Shown here one piece after another: positions 1 through 11,537 of a stretch of DNA of 64,000 nucleotides. Both the position numbers and the translations under genes were made by a program. The notes beneath the pieces are model-generated. The model did not search any database. It worked only from the letters and a program-made list of their open reading frames with translations, and had not been told where the DNA came from. Within the stretch, counting starts at the first letter, position 1. Each line of letters begins with the position of its first letter. Origin of the DNA: Cavia porcellus (lineage: Eukaryota > Chordata > Mammalia > Rodentia > Caviidae); the NCBI RefSeq assembly GCF_034190915.1, contig NW_026947503.1, positions 19,190,532 to 19,254,531 on the forward strand. Direction: 5' to 3'.

Positions 1-1128
1 AACTACCAAAGCCCAACCAAGAAGATACAGCAATTTTGAATAATCCAATATCAGCTATTAAAATTGAAAACATAATTAAAACCTTACCAACAAAGAAATG
101 CTCAGGGCCTGATGGATTCACGGCTGAATTCTAAAAGAAATTTAGAGAAGACTTGATGCCAATAGTCCTTAAACTCTTCAATGAAATCGAAGGGGACACA
201 ATCCTTCCTAAATCATTTCTTGAGGCAAGTATTACTCTCATACCAAAACCAGAGAAAGACCCAACCAAAAAGGAGAACTATAGGCCAATCTCACTAGTGA
301 ACATTGCTGCAAAGATTCTCAATAAAATACTGGCAAATAGAATGCAGCAAATCATCAAGAAGATTATGCATCATGCCCAAATGGGATTCATTCCAGGAAT
401 GCAGGATGGTTTAACATACACAAATCAATAAATACATTACACATCAACAGAGCCAAAAACAAAAACTATATGGTCATCTCAATAGATGCAGAAAAAGCTT
501 TTGAGAAAGTCAAATACATGTCATGATAAAAAACCCTTCAGAAACTCAGAATACACAGTGTCTACCTCAATCTTAGAAAGGCCATCTATGACAAACCAAG
601 AGCCAACATTATACTAAATGGACAAAAACTGAAAGTTTTCACATTAAAATCAGGAACAAAAAAAGGATGTCCATTTTCACCAGTGGTATTCAAGATAGTT
701 CAGGAAACACTAGCCAGAGCAATCAGACATGAAAGAGAAACAAAAAGAATAAAGATAAGAAAGGAAGAAGTTAAATTATCACTATTTGCAGATGACATGA
801 TACTGTATATAGAAGACCCAAAAAACTCCATTAAAATACTACTAGAGATAATAAACAATTTCAGCAGTGTAGCTGGATACAAAGTCAATAGCACTCCTGT
901 ACACAAACCAAAAGCCCACTGAGGAGAAATTATGGAAATACTGGCCTTCACAATAGCATCTAAAAAACTGAAATACTTAGGAGTCAACCTAACTAAGAAT
1001 GTTAAAGACCTATATTCTGACAATTATGCTATGCTTAAAAAGGAGATTGAAGAGAATATTAGAAAATGAAGGATATTCCTTGCTTTTGACTAGGAAGAAC
1101 CAACAATGTGAAAATGGCCATACTCTCA
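1..1128 (+). pseudogene. LINE-1 ORF2 fragment (reverse-transcriptase region), decayed
   Basis: Translated pieces match the reverse-transcriptase part of ORF2 of the L1 at 15.2-22.2 kb, from just upstream of its 'NNPIS' segment to its 'NIVKMAIL' segment (about residues 445-827). Recognisable blocks include the PGPDGF-like segment, 'YRPISL', 'GFIPGMQ' and '[15 protein letters not shown]' with the catalytic FADD. The reading frame is broken by a stop near 134, a one-base loss near 407 in 'GMQGWF', a small deletion near 890 and later stops. The copy runs off the left edge of the window, so its 5' part is unseen. On the right it stops inside ORF2 without reaching an L1 3' UTR, so its 3' end was lost by later deletion or rearrangement. 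It is non-functional and clearly older than the 15.2-kb copy. Confidence 0.93.
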
Positions 1129-1133
1129 AAACC

Positions 1134-4100
1134 ATACATATAAGAGGAGAAAAATGACAATAACTTCACTACTTAATAGTAAAAATTGCATTTCTTAAAT
1201 TATTGTCTACATGTGAGACACTGGAAGTAAATTAGGAAAAAATAAGAAACTGGCTTTGAGCTGAAGAAACTCTCTCATGGAAACCTGGCAGTATTTCAAT
1301 GCTAGTACTCACTAAGAATCTGAACTAGAATCACAAGTTTAGATTTGCTCCCCCTTGGACATAAGAGAAGTCCGATACAATTATCTTTCCTATAGAAAGA
1401 TAGGGAGCAAAGTCTAAGAGAACAGACCCACTTTTTATGTAACAACATTGGAGGCAATTTCAAAATGTAAAGTACAAATCCTAACAAATTAGGATTATCA
1501 TCAATCAGATTTAGAATAGTCACTTAAACAATAAGTTGTTCAGAAAGAATTCCCATTGAACATTAAAGTGAGAACTAAGAAGCTGGGGAAAGCTCTAGAA
1601 GATGCTTAAAAATGTGGTGCATTTGTGTAGAACTAAAAGAGAGGCTAAGTGGAAGGCAGAGTCCTTAGAAAAGACAATTGCACAATTATACACTGCCTGG
1701 TTTTCTACAAACAAAAGCTTTACCTTCCAGGGCTATTAAAGTCTCATCTCTGATGGAACCTGTTAACACTGTAAATAGACTCTTTTTCTAGATGGTTCAT
1801 TTCAAAATTTATAGCATGCAATCAGATTTGAGGTGTACACTGCTTAGATAAAGATCAGATGTTAAGAGACTTTAGGCAAAACCACTATTTCAGGAGATGA
1901 AATGGTCAAACATAATAATAGAAATAGCCAGTGTGGAAGCTGGGGTATCATGGTGAGAGTTTTTAAAATCAGCTTTAATTGAACCAGGAAGTACATTACA
2001 GGGAGGGAGGGGAAGCTGCAGAGTCAGTCGTGGGAGTGAGCGCGCCCAGTGGCTCCTGTCTGTGGTGGGCAAGATCCACATTACCACCACTTCTCTGCTG
2101 AACATCCTGCAAAACACTGCAAATCATTTATAAAGGGAGGCTGGGGGCATGGGAGACAGGAGAAAAGATAGACAGAGAAGAGTGCCAAAGAGAAGTAGGT
2201 GGCTAAAAGAAGACTAGAGATAAAGGTTCAGAACAAAGTAAGAGAAAAGTACATTGCATGAAGCATCAAACAGACAAAAACTCAATCATATTAAAAAGTT
2301 AAATTTTAGGAAAAGAATCCAACAAAATTTAGGAAGCTGTGAATTTTTATGTGGAGTGAGAGGAGAACTTTTCCTTCAAATGTGCTAGAAATAAGAATTT
2401 TAAAAGAAGCATTAAAAATGAAAGAAAGCAGAAGCAAAAATCTTAAAGCATGGAAAGATGAGGTTAACCAAAGTAGGACTAGAAAATAAAAGTCAATTAA
2501 TCGGTATATAGCGAGGCAATGCAAAATTCTAAAACTGCATTGAAAACCTAAGAAAAGAGAATAGAACTCTAGTGAAACATGAAAATAGTGTGCAAATGAA
2601 AGAAGGAGCAAAACTGAGAAGTGTGCAGAGGGTCACAGGGAACACTGAACTCACATGGCAGGTTGCCAGGTGATGCAGACCTGGGCCAGGGTATGTGTGA
2701 CCCATTCTCTATCTATGCTACTCACAGACAGAGCACTCTCAAAACCTCAGCACCCAGATTTAAGAAGGCTCCTCTTCTATTCGCTATCACATAACCACAC
2801 AGTTTCTTTTGCTTTTGTTGCTGTTTTTTTAGAAAATAGGCATGCCAAGCTATGCATGCCAAACTATGCCCAGTGTAGGGTCATGACCACACAGGGGGCA
2901 CGTTCTCCACTGTGGCAAAGGGCTGCCTCAGCTAACTGGTCATGTTTCACTTAAATTGATCTTATAATCTCACATAAAATTTTCATAGCTTGGGCTCTTC
3001 ACAATGGAACTTCTCAATCACTTACCTATTCAAATCTTTTAACCCACTTGATTTATGTGACCCACTTCCAATTATTAAGGAAAGGAATCCCAACAACTTT
3101 TGTAAGCAAAAGCCATTTAAGTTTAGCCACAAATAAATATTTTTCTTTTCAGTAAATAAATTCAAAGAATTATTAATGTTGTTATCTGTCACGAACTTTG
3201 CTTTTCTTTGTGTCTGTTGGTTTATGCAAACAGCTCTCTCTCAAGGGCTCACACCCTGAAGTCATGACTTGATGTCTAAGGAGCTTGCCCATATATATTC
3301 TTAATCTTCTTCCAGTCTTCCCTGTTTCTTATATAGTTTAATCCTCACATTAATATTTTAATGTAAATTTGATTTGTAATAAAATGAACCAGAAGTTTCG
3401 CCAGAATCTATCTAAAGAGATTATTTCTGTGATTTCACTTTGCCATGTTAGCAGTGTGTGATAGCTGTATTCTATTTGCAGAACACATCTACCTCTGAGT
3501 CAAGCATCTTGCCAAAAGCCAATTTGACAGCTAAGCCTGGGGTTCATAAAAACATTTGGAACAGGAAAAATAAGACAACTCTCTATTTTTCCGTAAAAGC
3601 AAACATGCTCTACTTTTCTAGATGGATTATATTGAATAAACTTCTTTATCTCTACTTTCTTCGTTGAGCACCCAGAGACATATAATTTGTATGCTGAGAC
3701 CACTTTCCTTATCTGTAGAATAAAGTAGTTGAAATAAATACTATTTTTATTTTTTCCGAATGAAAATAGATTTGTATGCTGCAAATAATTCATGGCTTTG
3801 ATGAGAAAGAAAAAGTTTTAAAATAACTGAAGCTCATCCTATAGGAATTAACTATTGTTACCATATTCATATATATTGCTATGGACATGTTTGTATCTAT
3901 GAAAATAACACAAAACCACACATATTTTGAAATTATTTTATTTAATAATATCTTCTATTTATGTCAGTATCATTATCAAGAAACTAACTTGCAATATTAT
4001 ACACCATAAATTAGAAAACCTAACTCCACTTACTTTGTATTTTCTGCTTTATGTATAATTCTGGATCATACTTTTATAGTTACTCATATTTATTTTAGAA

Positions 4101-4685
4101 AATTACCTGCAAGTAGAATTTCTATTTCACATGTACAAATATTCTAAATTTATATTTATATGCATTTTGGATCAAGTTTTTGAAAATTGTTTGGTTTTGG
4201 TTTGGGATCTCATTGGGTAAGGTGTAACACAGGTTAAAAATCAATCACTCAATAGTTTGCTGCATTCATATCATGTGCCTGCTACGAACCAGATCCTAGT
4301 ACAGTAGCACAACTGTGGGGTGAGGGGAAAGCACATACTGTGGAACACTGTCATGGAAGAGTCAAAACCAGTAGGTTAAAAACATAAATAAAACGAAGTT
4401 GGGGAGGGGGCAGTGCTAAAGCACAAAAGGCAACAGGAGTAATGTTACATTTGCAGTCATTAGGAGGCCTTTTCAGTCAAGTTGAACAAGAGCTGACAGA
4501 AGCAAGGAGCAATGCCACATGACTGTGGGGGACTAGAGGACAAGAGGAGAGAGCCTGAAAGCCTTATGCAGGGAAAAAAACCCAGACAAGACCAGAGGTC
4601 ATGCTGTAAAGCACATTTGGATAAATAGATACTTAGAACTTTGAAAGTGATAAGAATCCACTGAATGATTTTGTGCAAAAGAGTA
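1134..4685. other. Intergenic/intronic sequence, no gene recognised
   Basis: AT-rich sequence with only short, non-conserved open frames. The stretch just before 4685 resembles an old mammal-wide dispersed repeat ('ccactgaatgattttgtgc'-type wording), but I cannot assign the family. Nothing else is supportable by eye. Confidence 0.6.
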
Positions 4686-4687
4686 AC

Positions 4688-4970
4688 AAAGCTCAGTCTG
4701 GGAACCAGTGCCATATGTGGGCCTCTACTGAACTAGGAACAGCCAGATCCAAGGCTCTCCCCATGAGTCAGCACCACTGGTGGACTGGGGAGAGAGAAGA
4801 AGGCCAGGGCAGCAAGCCAGCCCAGTCTGGAAACCAGCACCATGTGCGAGCACTACCAAACTGGGAACACCAGACCCAAGTCCCTTGCAGCATGCAGGCT
4901 GGCAAACAGGAATACCAATTCTCCCCACAATCGCCACCACCCCCATCCCCTGCCCGCTTTCCCCCTAAGC
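4688..4970. repeat. GC-rich tandem duplication, about 129-bp period
   Basis: Two related units begin with 'ctcagtctgg' (4692) and 'cccagtctgg' (4821). Both continue with an 'accag..ccat.tg.g' block and a 'ctac..aact.ggaac..ccaga.cc' block. The segment is much more GC-rich than its surroundings and lies just upstream of L1 3'-UTR-like sequence (5140-5560). It may therefore be part of the same older L1 element, but the 15.2-22.2 kb L1 has no counterpart. The open frames here look incidental. Confidence 0.55.
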
Positions 4971-5139
4971 AACCAGCTTATCCAGAGAAACACAGGCGGT
5001 GATGATAGCTATCCAAGTGAAATGCAATTTGGTGTCTGTGGTGCTTTGACGTTTCACTGAAATTGAAGGTCTAGAGCCAGTGGTCTGATGGTAGAGTCAA
5101 AGGATAGTGACACACAGGGTGACATCTAGTGGGGGGATC

Positions 5140-5565
5140 TCCTTCTGAGGTTTGCAGTCATTGCTGATCCCCTATGGTCTTGTTTTGGAAGTCCTATACA
5201 GTTTCCATTGTTTTGTTGCTTTTGGGTTTTATTCTCTTTTGTTTTGTTGATTATGTCAAATCTGTTGGCAGGAATAACTGTTCCAAAGATACCAAGATAA
5301 ATTATGATAGCAGTTTTCTATTTACTATTGGCTTGTTTTGAAGTCCTTCATTATATTCATTGTCTTGTTTTTATTCCTTCTGTACTATTCTGTTCTACTA
5401 TTGTATGTCAAAAATTATCTGCAGCCCTTTTAAAGACATCAAAAGGCATTATGGTAACTATTGTTGATTTCATAACGTTTTGAAGTCCTGTATCACACTG
5501 GTTTGTTTTGACTGGCTTATTCTGTTTTATTCTCCTTAAAATAAAATTAATTTTAAAAAAGATTG
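5140..5565 (+). repeat. L1 3'-UTR fragment with internal ~150-bp repeats
   Basis: The motif 'ttttg(g)aagtcct' recurs at 5181, 5334 and 5476 (spacing 153 and 142). Each copy is followed by 'cttgtttt'-type and 'ttctgtt'-type words. The same pattern occurs in the 3' UTR of the L1 at 15.2-22.2 kb (21420, 21572 and a weaker unit near 21719). A shared 'atggtaactattgttgat' segment (5451-5468) strengthens the match. I read it as the 3' UTR remnant of a related, older L1. No ORF2 remains attached. Confidence 0.7.
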
Positions 5566-6054
5566 ACAAAACTCATTTAACATATGCTACTATATTTTTC
5601 CTGAAATGAAATATACTGTTATTTATTAGTCTTCTTTAGTATCTTCCAGTAGTATGTTTTATATTTATTATATTCCTATTCAATGTTTTATTGAATATTT
5701 GGGATTTTTTTTCATTGTTCTTCTAAGTAAGAATTTACTACCATTATTTATATGTTAGTATTTTAGCTAAAAGCATCTTGTGGTATCCTTTAGCACTTAA
5801 TTGTGAGGTTCTATGAATTCAGTGTTGTGCTAATGCATCAAAGTTCTTTGTAGAACCAGAAAATGAGCATAAGCTCCTAGGAAGTTTTAAAGAACGATCT
5901 GGGACTACCTCTACTTCTGTCTCCTCCAGTTACCCCAGAAGAGATAGGAGGACAGATTTTTGGACCTTAAAATTGGCTGAGCTGAAACTTTCTCTTCATT
6001 TTGGTGTGGTTTTAAAGCTACTCTTTAAAATGCTCCAAAAAAAAATAAGAGAAT

Positions 6055-6400
6055 TGTTATGGTTTCTGTATAGATATCCCCCTAAAGCCTCATGCAGTCA
6101 TGAGTTTGTGATTGATTCAAGATCAGTACTGGTATTACAGGAGTGAGTTCTACAGTCACCCTAGGGCAAGTAAATTACACACAATATAGGGGACAGAAAG
6201 AGGCTTATCTATCTTTGGCTCTCTTCCCTTGCTTGCTTTTGCTGTCTTCTGTGGCAGAACTGTTGCCCTTCTGCTATGTATCACCCTGCCTTGAAGTCAG
6301 CTGGTTATGGACGAAAAATTCTGAAAAACGTGAGTGATTTCCCCCTTTAACTTTGGTCACCTGGTATCTCGTCTCAGCAACAAGAAAAATAACTGAGACA
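6055..6400 (+). mobile_element. Solo LTR, MaLR type (MST/MLT1-like)
   Basis: A segment of about 346 bp starts with TGTTATGGTTT and ends with ACTGAGACA. Internal landmarks are typical of mammalian MaLR LTRs: a 'ccccctaaagcctcatgc' opening, the 'gtgattgattca' segment, a CT-rich 'cttcccttgcttgc' stretch, and a 'ctgttgccctt..ctatgta.cac.ctgccttg' block. It resembles the LTR at 38513-38881 in the same orientation. No internal region is attached and no clear 5-bp target duplication is left. It belongs to an ancient endogenous-retrovirus-like non-autonomous family and has no coding capacity. Confidence 0.75.
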
Positions 6401-7696
6401 TGAACAACTATGATTCTATCCAACAACCTTTTTACAATCCTCTGGATCCAGCAGGGTTTAGGGTGTTAGATCTTTCCCAAATTAAATAGCCTAGAACAAA
6501 TTTTCTGAAAAATGTGGAAAGATTTCTGATCCCCATTTCTGGATTTTAATGTGCAACATGATTTGAAAAAGACTAAGACCAATCTTCAACCTGCCACAGT
6601 CTTCTCGCAGACGTAGGTTCTCCCATAATTATTTTAACAGTAATCAAAATGGGTTTTACAAAGTCAATCATTAAGGTGGAGGTAGTCAACCTAAAATTAC
6701 TGTATATTGAAGTCTTGATTCAGACAAAAAATGGGAGGAGAGAAATTCAGTATTTGAATTTTACACAGGCTTTCATCTTTGTGCTAAAAAGACATACACA
6801 GGATATGTTTTGAGTTTATTTATAATCTTAGGATATGGTATAAAGTGATCCACAGCATGCTGAAATGGCTGCACCATGAGGAACTGCTCTGAAGGATGAG
6901 CACTTCCCAGGTTGTGGAAGCAGTTTCACTAAGTGAGTTACCAAATGGTTCAACTTCCAGTCCTTTGACTTGAAAGATCCTTATTCAACTCATAGTCATG
7001 TGTAGCATATTATCTTAAGTAAGGCATATGATACAGAAAACCATTACATATTGAAAAGCTTAAAATGAGAACAAGAAAATAAATGTACAGTTGTGAATAC
7101 TTAATAGTAATATGACAAATTAAACAATGGCACTTTCCAGAGGATACTAAAGTAGAACCACCAGTAAATAGTATTCAATACATAGTAAGGACAGAAATAT
7201 AATATTCTGATTTATATAAGGGTAATATTTGAGTATCATCTGTTAAAAGATAATTTTCAAAAATAAAATACAAGTTTCATGTTGATATTGATGAGTCCAT
7301 GTGAAAAATATTTTAACTTACTGTTAATAAGAATAGTAAGATGTTATAACCATCTCAAGAGAAAAGTCAAAATATATAATTATATATAATACAGGAATGT
7401 TGAAGACAATTACAAATAGAGGTGAACCTTGCTTCTTCCAAAGAGGAAGGGAAATCAGCTGAGTCATGAAAAAAGTTTTAGCATGTCTATAAACAATAAC
7501 TTTGGTATATTGCTCTTAGTTATCCACAATTTATAAAATTATAACATAGATCAAAGGCAAAAGGCCCAGGAATCCCCATAAAAATTCCCCATAGAATCAG
7601 AATCAAGATACTCAAAACCATGTGCTCAAAACACACTTAATTTTGCACTGAGGCACAGAATTTTCTGTGTAATGCTCAGTGCAAATCTATATTATC
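6401..7696. other. AT-rich non-coding sequence, nothing recognised
   Basis: No open frame of interest and no repeat family that I can name in this interval. Confidence 0.55.
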
Positions 7697-7847
7697 AGCC
7701 AAGTGTGGTGGCTTACCCTGTGGTAGCAGCATTTGGGAGGCTGAGGCAGGAAGATCACTGTGAGTTCAAGCTTGAGCCTGAGATACATGATGAGTTCAAG
7801 CCAGTCTGAGCTATGTAGTGTGACTTTCTCTCTCAAAAAAAATCTGT
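7697..7847 (+). repeat. B1-like (7SL-derived) SINE
   Basis: The B1/Alu-type order is visible: 'gccaagtgtggtggctta' head, 'tttgggaggctgaggcagga' (7733-7752), 'gatcactgtgagttcaag', a second 'gagttcaagccagtctgagct', 'atgtagtgtgac' and an A-rich tail after 7835. The copy is diverged and slightly expanded between the two 'gttcaag' words, as in rodent B1-related families. It is an RNA polymerase III retroposon relic. Confidence 0.85.
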
Positions 7848-8225
7848 ACTATCATTTTCTTATATTTGGCTTCAAAAAACAACATTTGTTATCAAGGTAA
7901 GACTAATATGAGAATATTCACTATACTTTTTTCTCATCTAAATATTTTAAATGACTTTAGTAATTAACAAAGTAAGAGAAAATAGATAAGTTGAGCATAC
8001 CTGCAAATCTAAAACCCCAAATGCTCTAAAATCTGTCAAATGAAGTTCTTATTCTAGTAAGAGGCTCTCATAAAGGATCAAAATGATGATTTTTGGCAAA
8101 GTGTATCTCAAGATTAATTAAATAATTTCAGCTATATTATTTCAAATTAGTATTAGAGAATATGTATCTGCCCAGTTTTCTTTGGACTAATTTAAACAGC
8201 ATCTCTTTAAATAATTTATTTTCTG

Positions 8226-8226
8226 A

Positions 8227-8257
<31 letters not shown>

Positions 8258-8269
8258 CAAAAAAAAAAC
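8226..8269. repeat. (AAAAC)n microsatellite ending in poly(A)
   Basis: Tandem AAAAC units run for about 40 bp, then an A-run. It may be the tail of a lost retroposon, but no body is recognisable. Confidence 0.9.
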
Positions 8270-9109
8270 TGTGCCATTGATCCCATGTTTAGTCTCTGAA
8301 ATAAGTAGGATTTGATTTTTAAAGAAGCCAATGTTGGGAACTTTATATAAATTCAAATCAATTTTTCTTCTCAGAATAGCACAGACCTGACAGTCCCAAA
8401 GTTAAGGAGTGTGTGTCCTGCTGAGTCATACTTCTAGCTAGTCACCTTGTCTGCTGCTTCTGTTTTTGTCATTTAATTATGAGTCTAGAAAGTACTAAAT
8501 ATAGAGTTTGGCTGCCTTTACCTCCTCCTGGGGCAATATGTGATTTATGGGATGACACTGATGAGCTGGATGACTTGCAGATTCAGGATCCTGGATTAAT
8601 GTATTGGACCCTTCTGTGGGCTCTGAGCCCTCAAACTTGGTAAGAATGATTACGTTATAGGCACTTTTATGAGATTCAAAATACTTGTCTTTCTTACTTT
8701 CCTCTGAATTTGGAACTGTGTTCTAAGAAAGTATTAAATTTCAAGTTTAATTAAAAATTCAAGAAAAGTACTGAAGTTTTGTTCCATTGGAAAGTAAAGT
8801 AATAATATAATTATAAACTAAAATTAGATCATGGAATGAAAAACTAGATATCTGGCCTTCATTTCTTTCTTCAACGTGTCTAACCAACTCTCTGCAGAAG
8901 ATGTTCATTTCTAAGTGAACTCAATACACAGTGAACAGGATTTACATTTAATATGAAAACTTGGTACCAAATGTTGGAATCACTTCTAAAACATACAAAG
9001 AATATACATTACTTGAAACATGTCTGGTGCTCATCCATACAAATGAGAGAAAAAAGTGATATGGTTACTTCCAGTGCCCAAGGTAACCTCTAGGAATGGT
9101 GGTAAAATA

Positions 9110-9270
9110 AAGCAGCATGACATAGCAAAGGACAAGTTTGTGAGAGTCAGGCACGCCTGAGTTTCCGTAACACCTCTACTGCCCTATGATTCTTGGAGCC
9201 TAGTTTGAAATATTGGAAATAAATGCATTATAAATACTAAAGCATTTCATGAATTTTAATAATTGTTATT
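9110..9270 (+). repeat. MIR SINE relic
   Basis: Shows the MIR order in decayed form: 'gcagcatgacatagcaaagga', a 'gagtcaggcacgcctgagtt' core, 'acctctactgccctatgatt', then an A/T-rich 3' part. It fits an ancient mammal-wide SINE with no remaining function that I can see. Confidence 0.55.
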
Positions 9271-9544
9271 TTTAACTTTTCTTCAATAAATAGAAAATAA
9301 AAACCCAAAGTCATAGATAGACAGGAGTTTTTTGAATTGTCTTTCAGTTCTTCTGAAGTAAATAGAGAGTTACAAGAGGAAAGAGTATTGTATGTCCAGC
9401 TCGTGTCTGCCGCACCAAACCTCTGGCTTTGGTTGTTCTTTGGCTGACCTCAACCCCTATTTTTTCTCAGTCCTCTGAGAAGCAGTGACTCACCCTTTGC
9501 CCTGAAATATCTGCTCACAATGAGGAGGAGAAACAATGACTCAG

Positions 9545-9650
9545 TATAGAAGCCTAGTGCACAGAACAGAGCACGGGCTGGGAAGTCAGCAAATCCCAGC
9601 TTCATATTCTGTCTCGTTGACTGTCTTTGTGTTCAATTTTCAATTTGGAC
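9545..9650 (+). repeat. MIR SINE relic (partial)
   Basis: 'agagcacgggctgggaagtc' followed by 'aaatcccagcttcatattct' matches the MIR core wording ('agagc..ggctctgga.tc..aatcccagctc'). The 3' part is lost. Confidence 0.5.
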
Positions 9651-9969
9651 ATTTTACACTGCAAACAAAGGAATATGTTTACATATTTTAAAGATTATCA
9701 TAAAGATTAAACCACATATATCTGTTGAAAATATATGGGATTTGGAGTCTGTGCTGAAATTGTCTCTCTTCCTGTCAAAGAGATCTATTGTTTCCTGACC
9801 ACTGCCAACTATTCCTTAATAGATAGGGCTACTTCAAAGAAATCAAATTCTACCTGGAATTATGAGGCAGAAGAGAGACCAGAGGCTGGAAGCATGATAG
9901 TGCTTCTTTGGGATGAGGAATTAATCCTTACCCAAAGACAAGGCATTTGCCCTCCGCTATAGGCCCATG

Positions 9970-10388
9970 CCCCTGGCTGCCCTGCCTTATAAGGCTGTCT
10001 TTGTCTGCCTGGGGCCTTTGGCCACCAACCGGTCTAATAATGCAATTTAGTATGGGAACCTAGGACTAGGACATCAGTTCTGGCTTCCAAAGAAACTGAT
10101 GACTAAAGGTATTAGCCCTACCTCCAGGAGGGCTGGGCCCATGCACCCAGAATGTGATTAATTCCAACCACACTGTGGACATGAGGAGCTCCAGTGAGTT
10201 TCCCTGGTTGGCAGTGCTCTATATATGTCCTGACAGTGGGCCAGGATGAGATGATCCCACACTTGACACTATAGAGAAGGCACAGTCAACATTTTATATT
10301 TGGACCTCTTCGAAAGTCTGCCTCCTGCATCTCTTCTCTGAGCTTTTGTCTGTATCAAAACTAAATAAACTATAACTATGACTGTCAG
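9970..10388 (+). mobile_element. Possible solo LTR remnant
   Basis: There is a TATA-like 'gctctatatatgtcc' near 10217 and, about 145 bp downstream, a C/T-rich stretch with 'aactaaataaactataac' (poly(A) signal near 10365). The segment ends with 'gactgtca' at about 10387. This promoter-then-poly(A)-signal spacing is typical of LTRs. The 5' boundary and the family are not established, and no paired LTR or target duplication was found. Confidence 0.4.
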
Positions 10389-11478
10389 AGTTTGCTCAGA
10401 GGCCTAGCATATGATCAGACTTGAAGGTGTTTGCAGTCACCTTTTGAACTTGCACTTGGTGTCAGGAAAATACTTTTGTGGGGACTGTTCATCCATTCTA
10501 ATTTGGGGTTAGCCCACATTCCTCACATCTCCAAAAAGAGAAAAAAATAATCAACCGGGAATATTTTTACCTTGTCCAGGCAGTACAAGCAGTGATTACA
10601 GGTGAGAGAATTTTAAAGGGATGCATGGTGATATGGAGGAAAGAAAAACTTGATGAGGTGAAGACAAATAAGGCAAAGGTTGTCTGAGGAGTAGCAATAG
10701 TTAGCAAGAAAGCAAATGGGAAGGGATATTTTAGCACATAGTGCAAGGTTCATAAGTATGCATAAGATCCATTGGCAAGCTTTTAAGAAACTGAAAACTC
10801 TAGAATCACATCCCCTGAGATTATGGTCCTTTAAAATTGGAGCTCATGAAATCTGTGATTTTTAAAGCAACATGGATCATCATGCAGGTTACAGGCAGGT
10901 GGAAATGAATAACATATGAGAAAATTATCGTAGCTAGGCATTTTGCCAAAACACAGGTGATGTCATCTGTGGATGGCATGAGGATGGTAGTATAAATTTT
11001 TTCTGCTACAAGCCACAACTAAGCAGTCTCCAGGTCTATTTACTGGCCCCGCAGAATTCTTGGCTAAACATAAGTGGGAATACTACAATGATCACAGCAA
11101 ATGCAAAAAGTAACCCCTCAGCCTGTGTGTTCCAGATGGTCATTTGCTCGGATCCATCAGTCACCAGCTGCCTTGGTGATGTCATTCCATTTTTTGGAGA
11201 CAGGTCCAGGGGACCAATATTGGGACTAGAGCAGACATAGAATCTGCTTCCCTGCCAGTGCACCTCAGGTCAACAACTGGGATGTCCTTGACGTTGAGCT
11301 TAGGCAGCATGATAAGAGAAGTCATGTAGGGTGGACTCAGATGTGAGACAGCCAAAAAAATTGCCAAGTCATAAACTGAAAGATAAACGATTTTTCAAAG
11401 CATATGTCCCATAGATTCTATCTTCTAAACTGTTTTTAATATGCTCATCAGCAGCACATCTTCTAAACTCTCTCATTT

Positions 11479-11537
<59 letters not shown>

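Noticed and set aside
4673..5060. Overlapping + strand frames rich in Pro, Gln and His
   Set aside because: They arise from the GC-rich 129-bp tandem pair. Three frames are open at once, which argues against coding.
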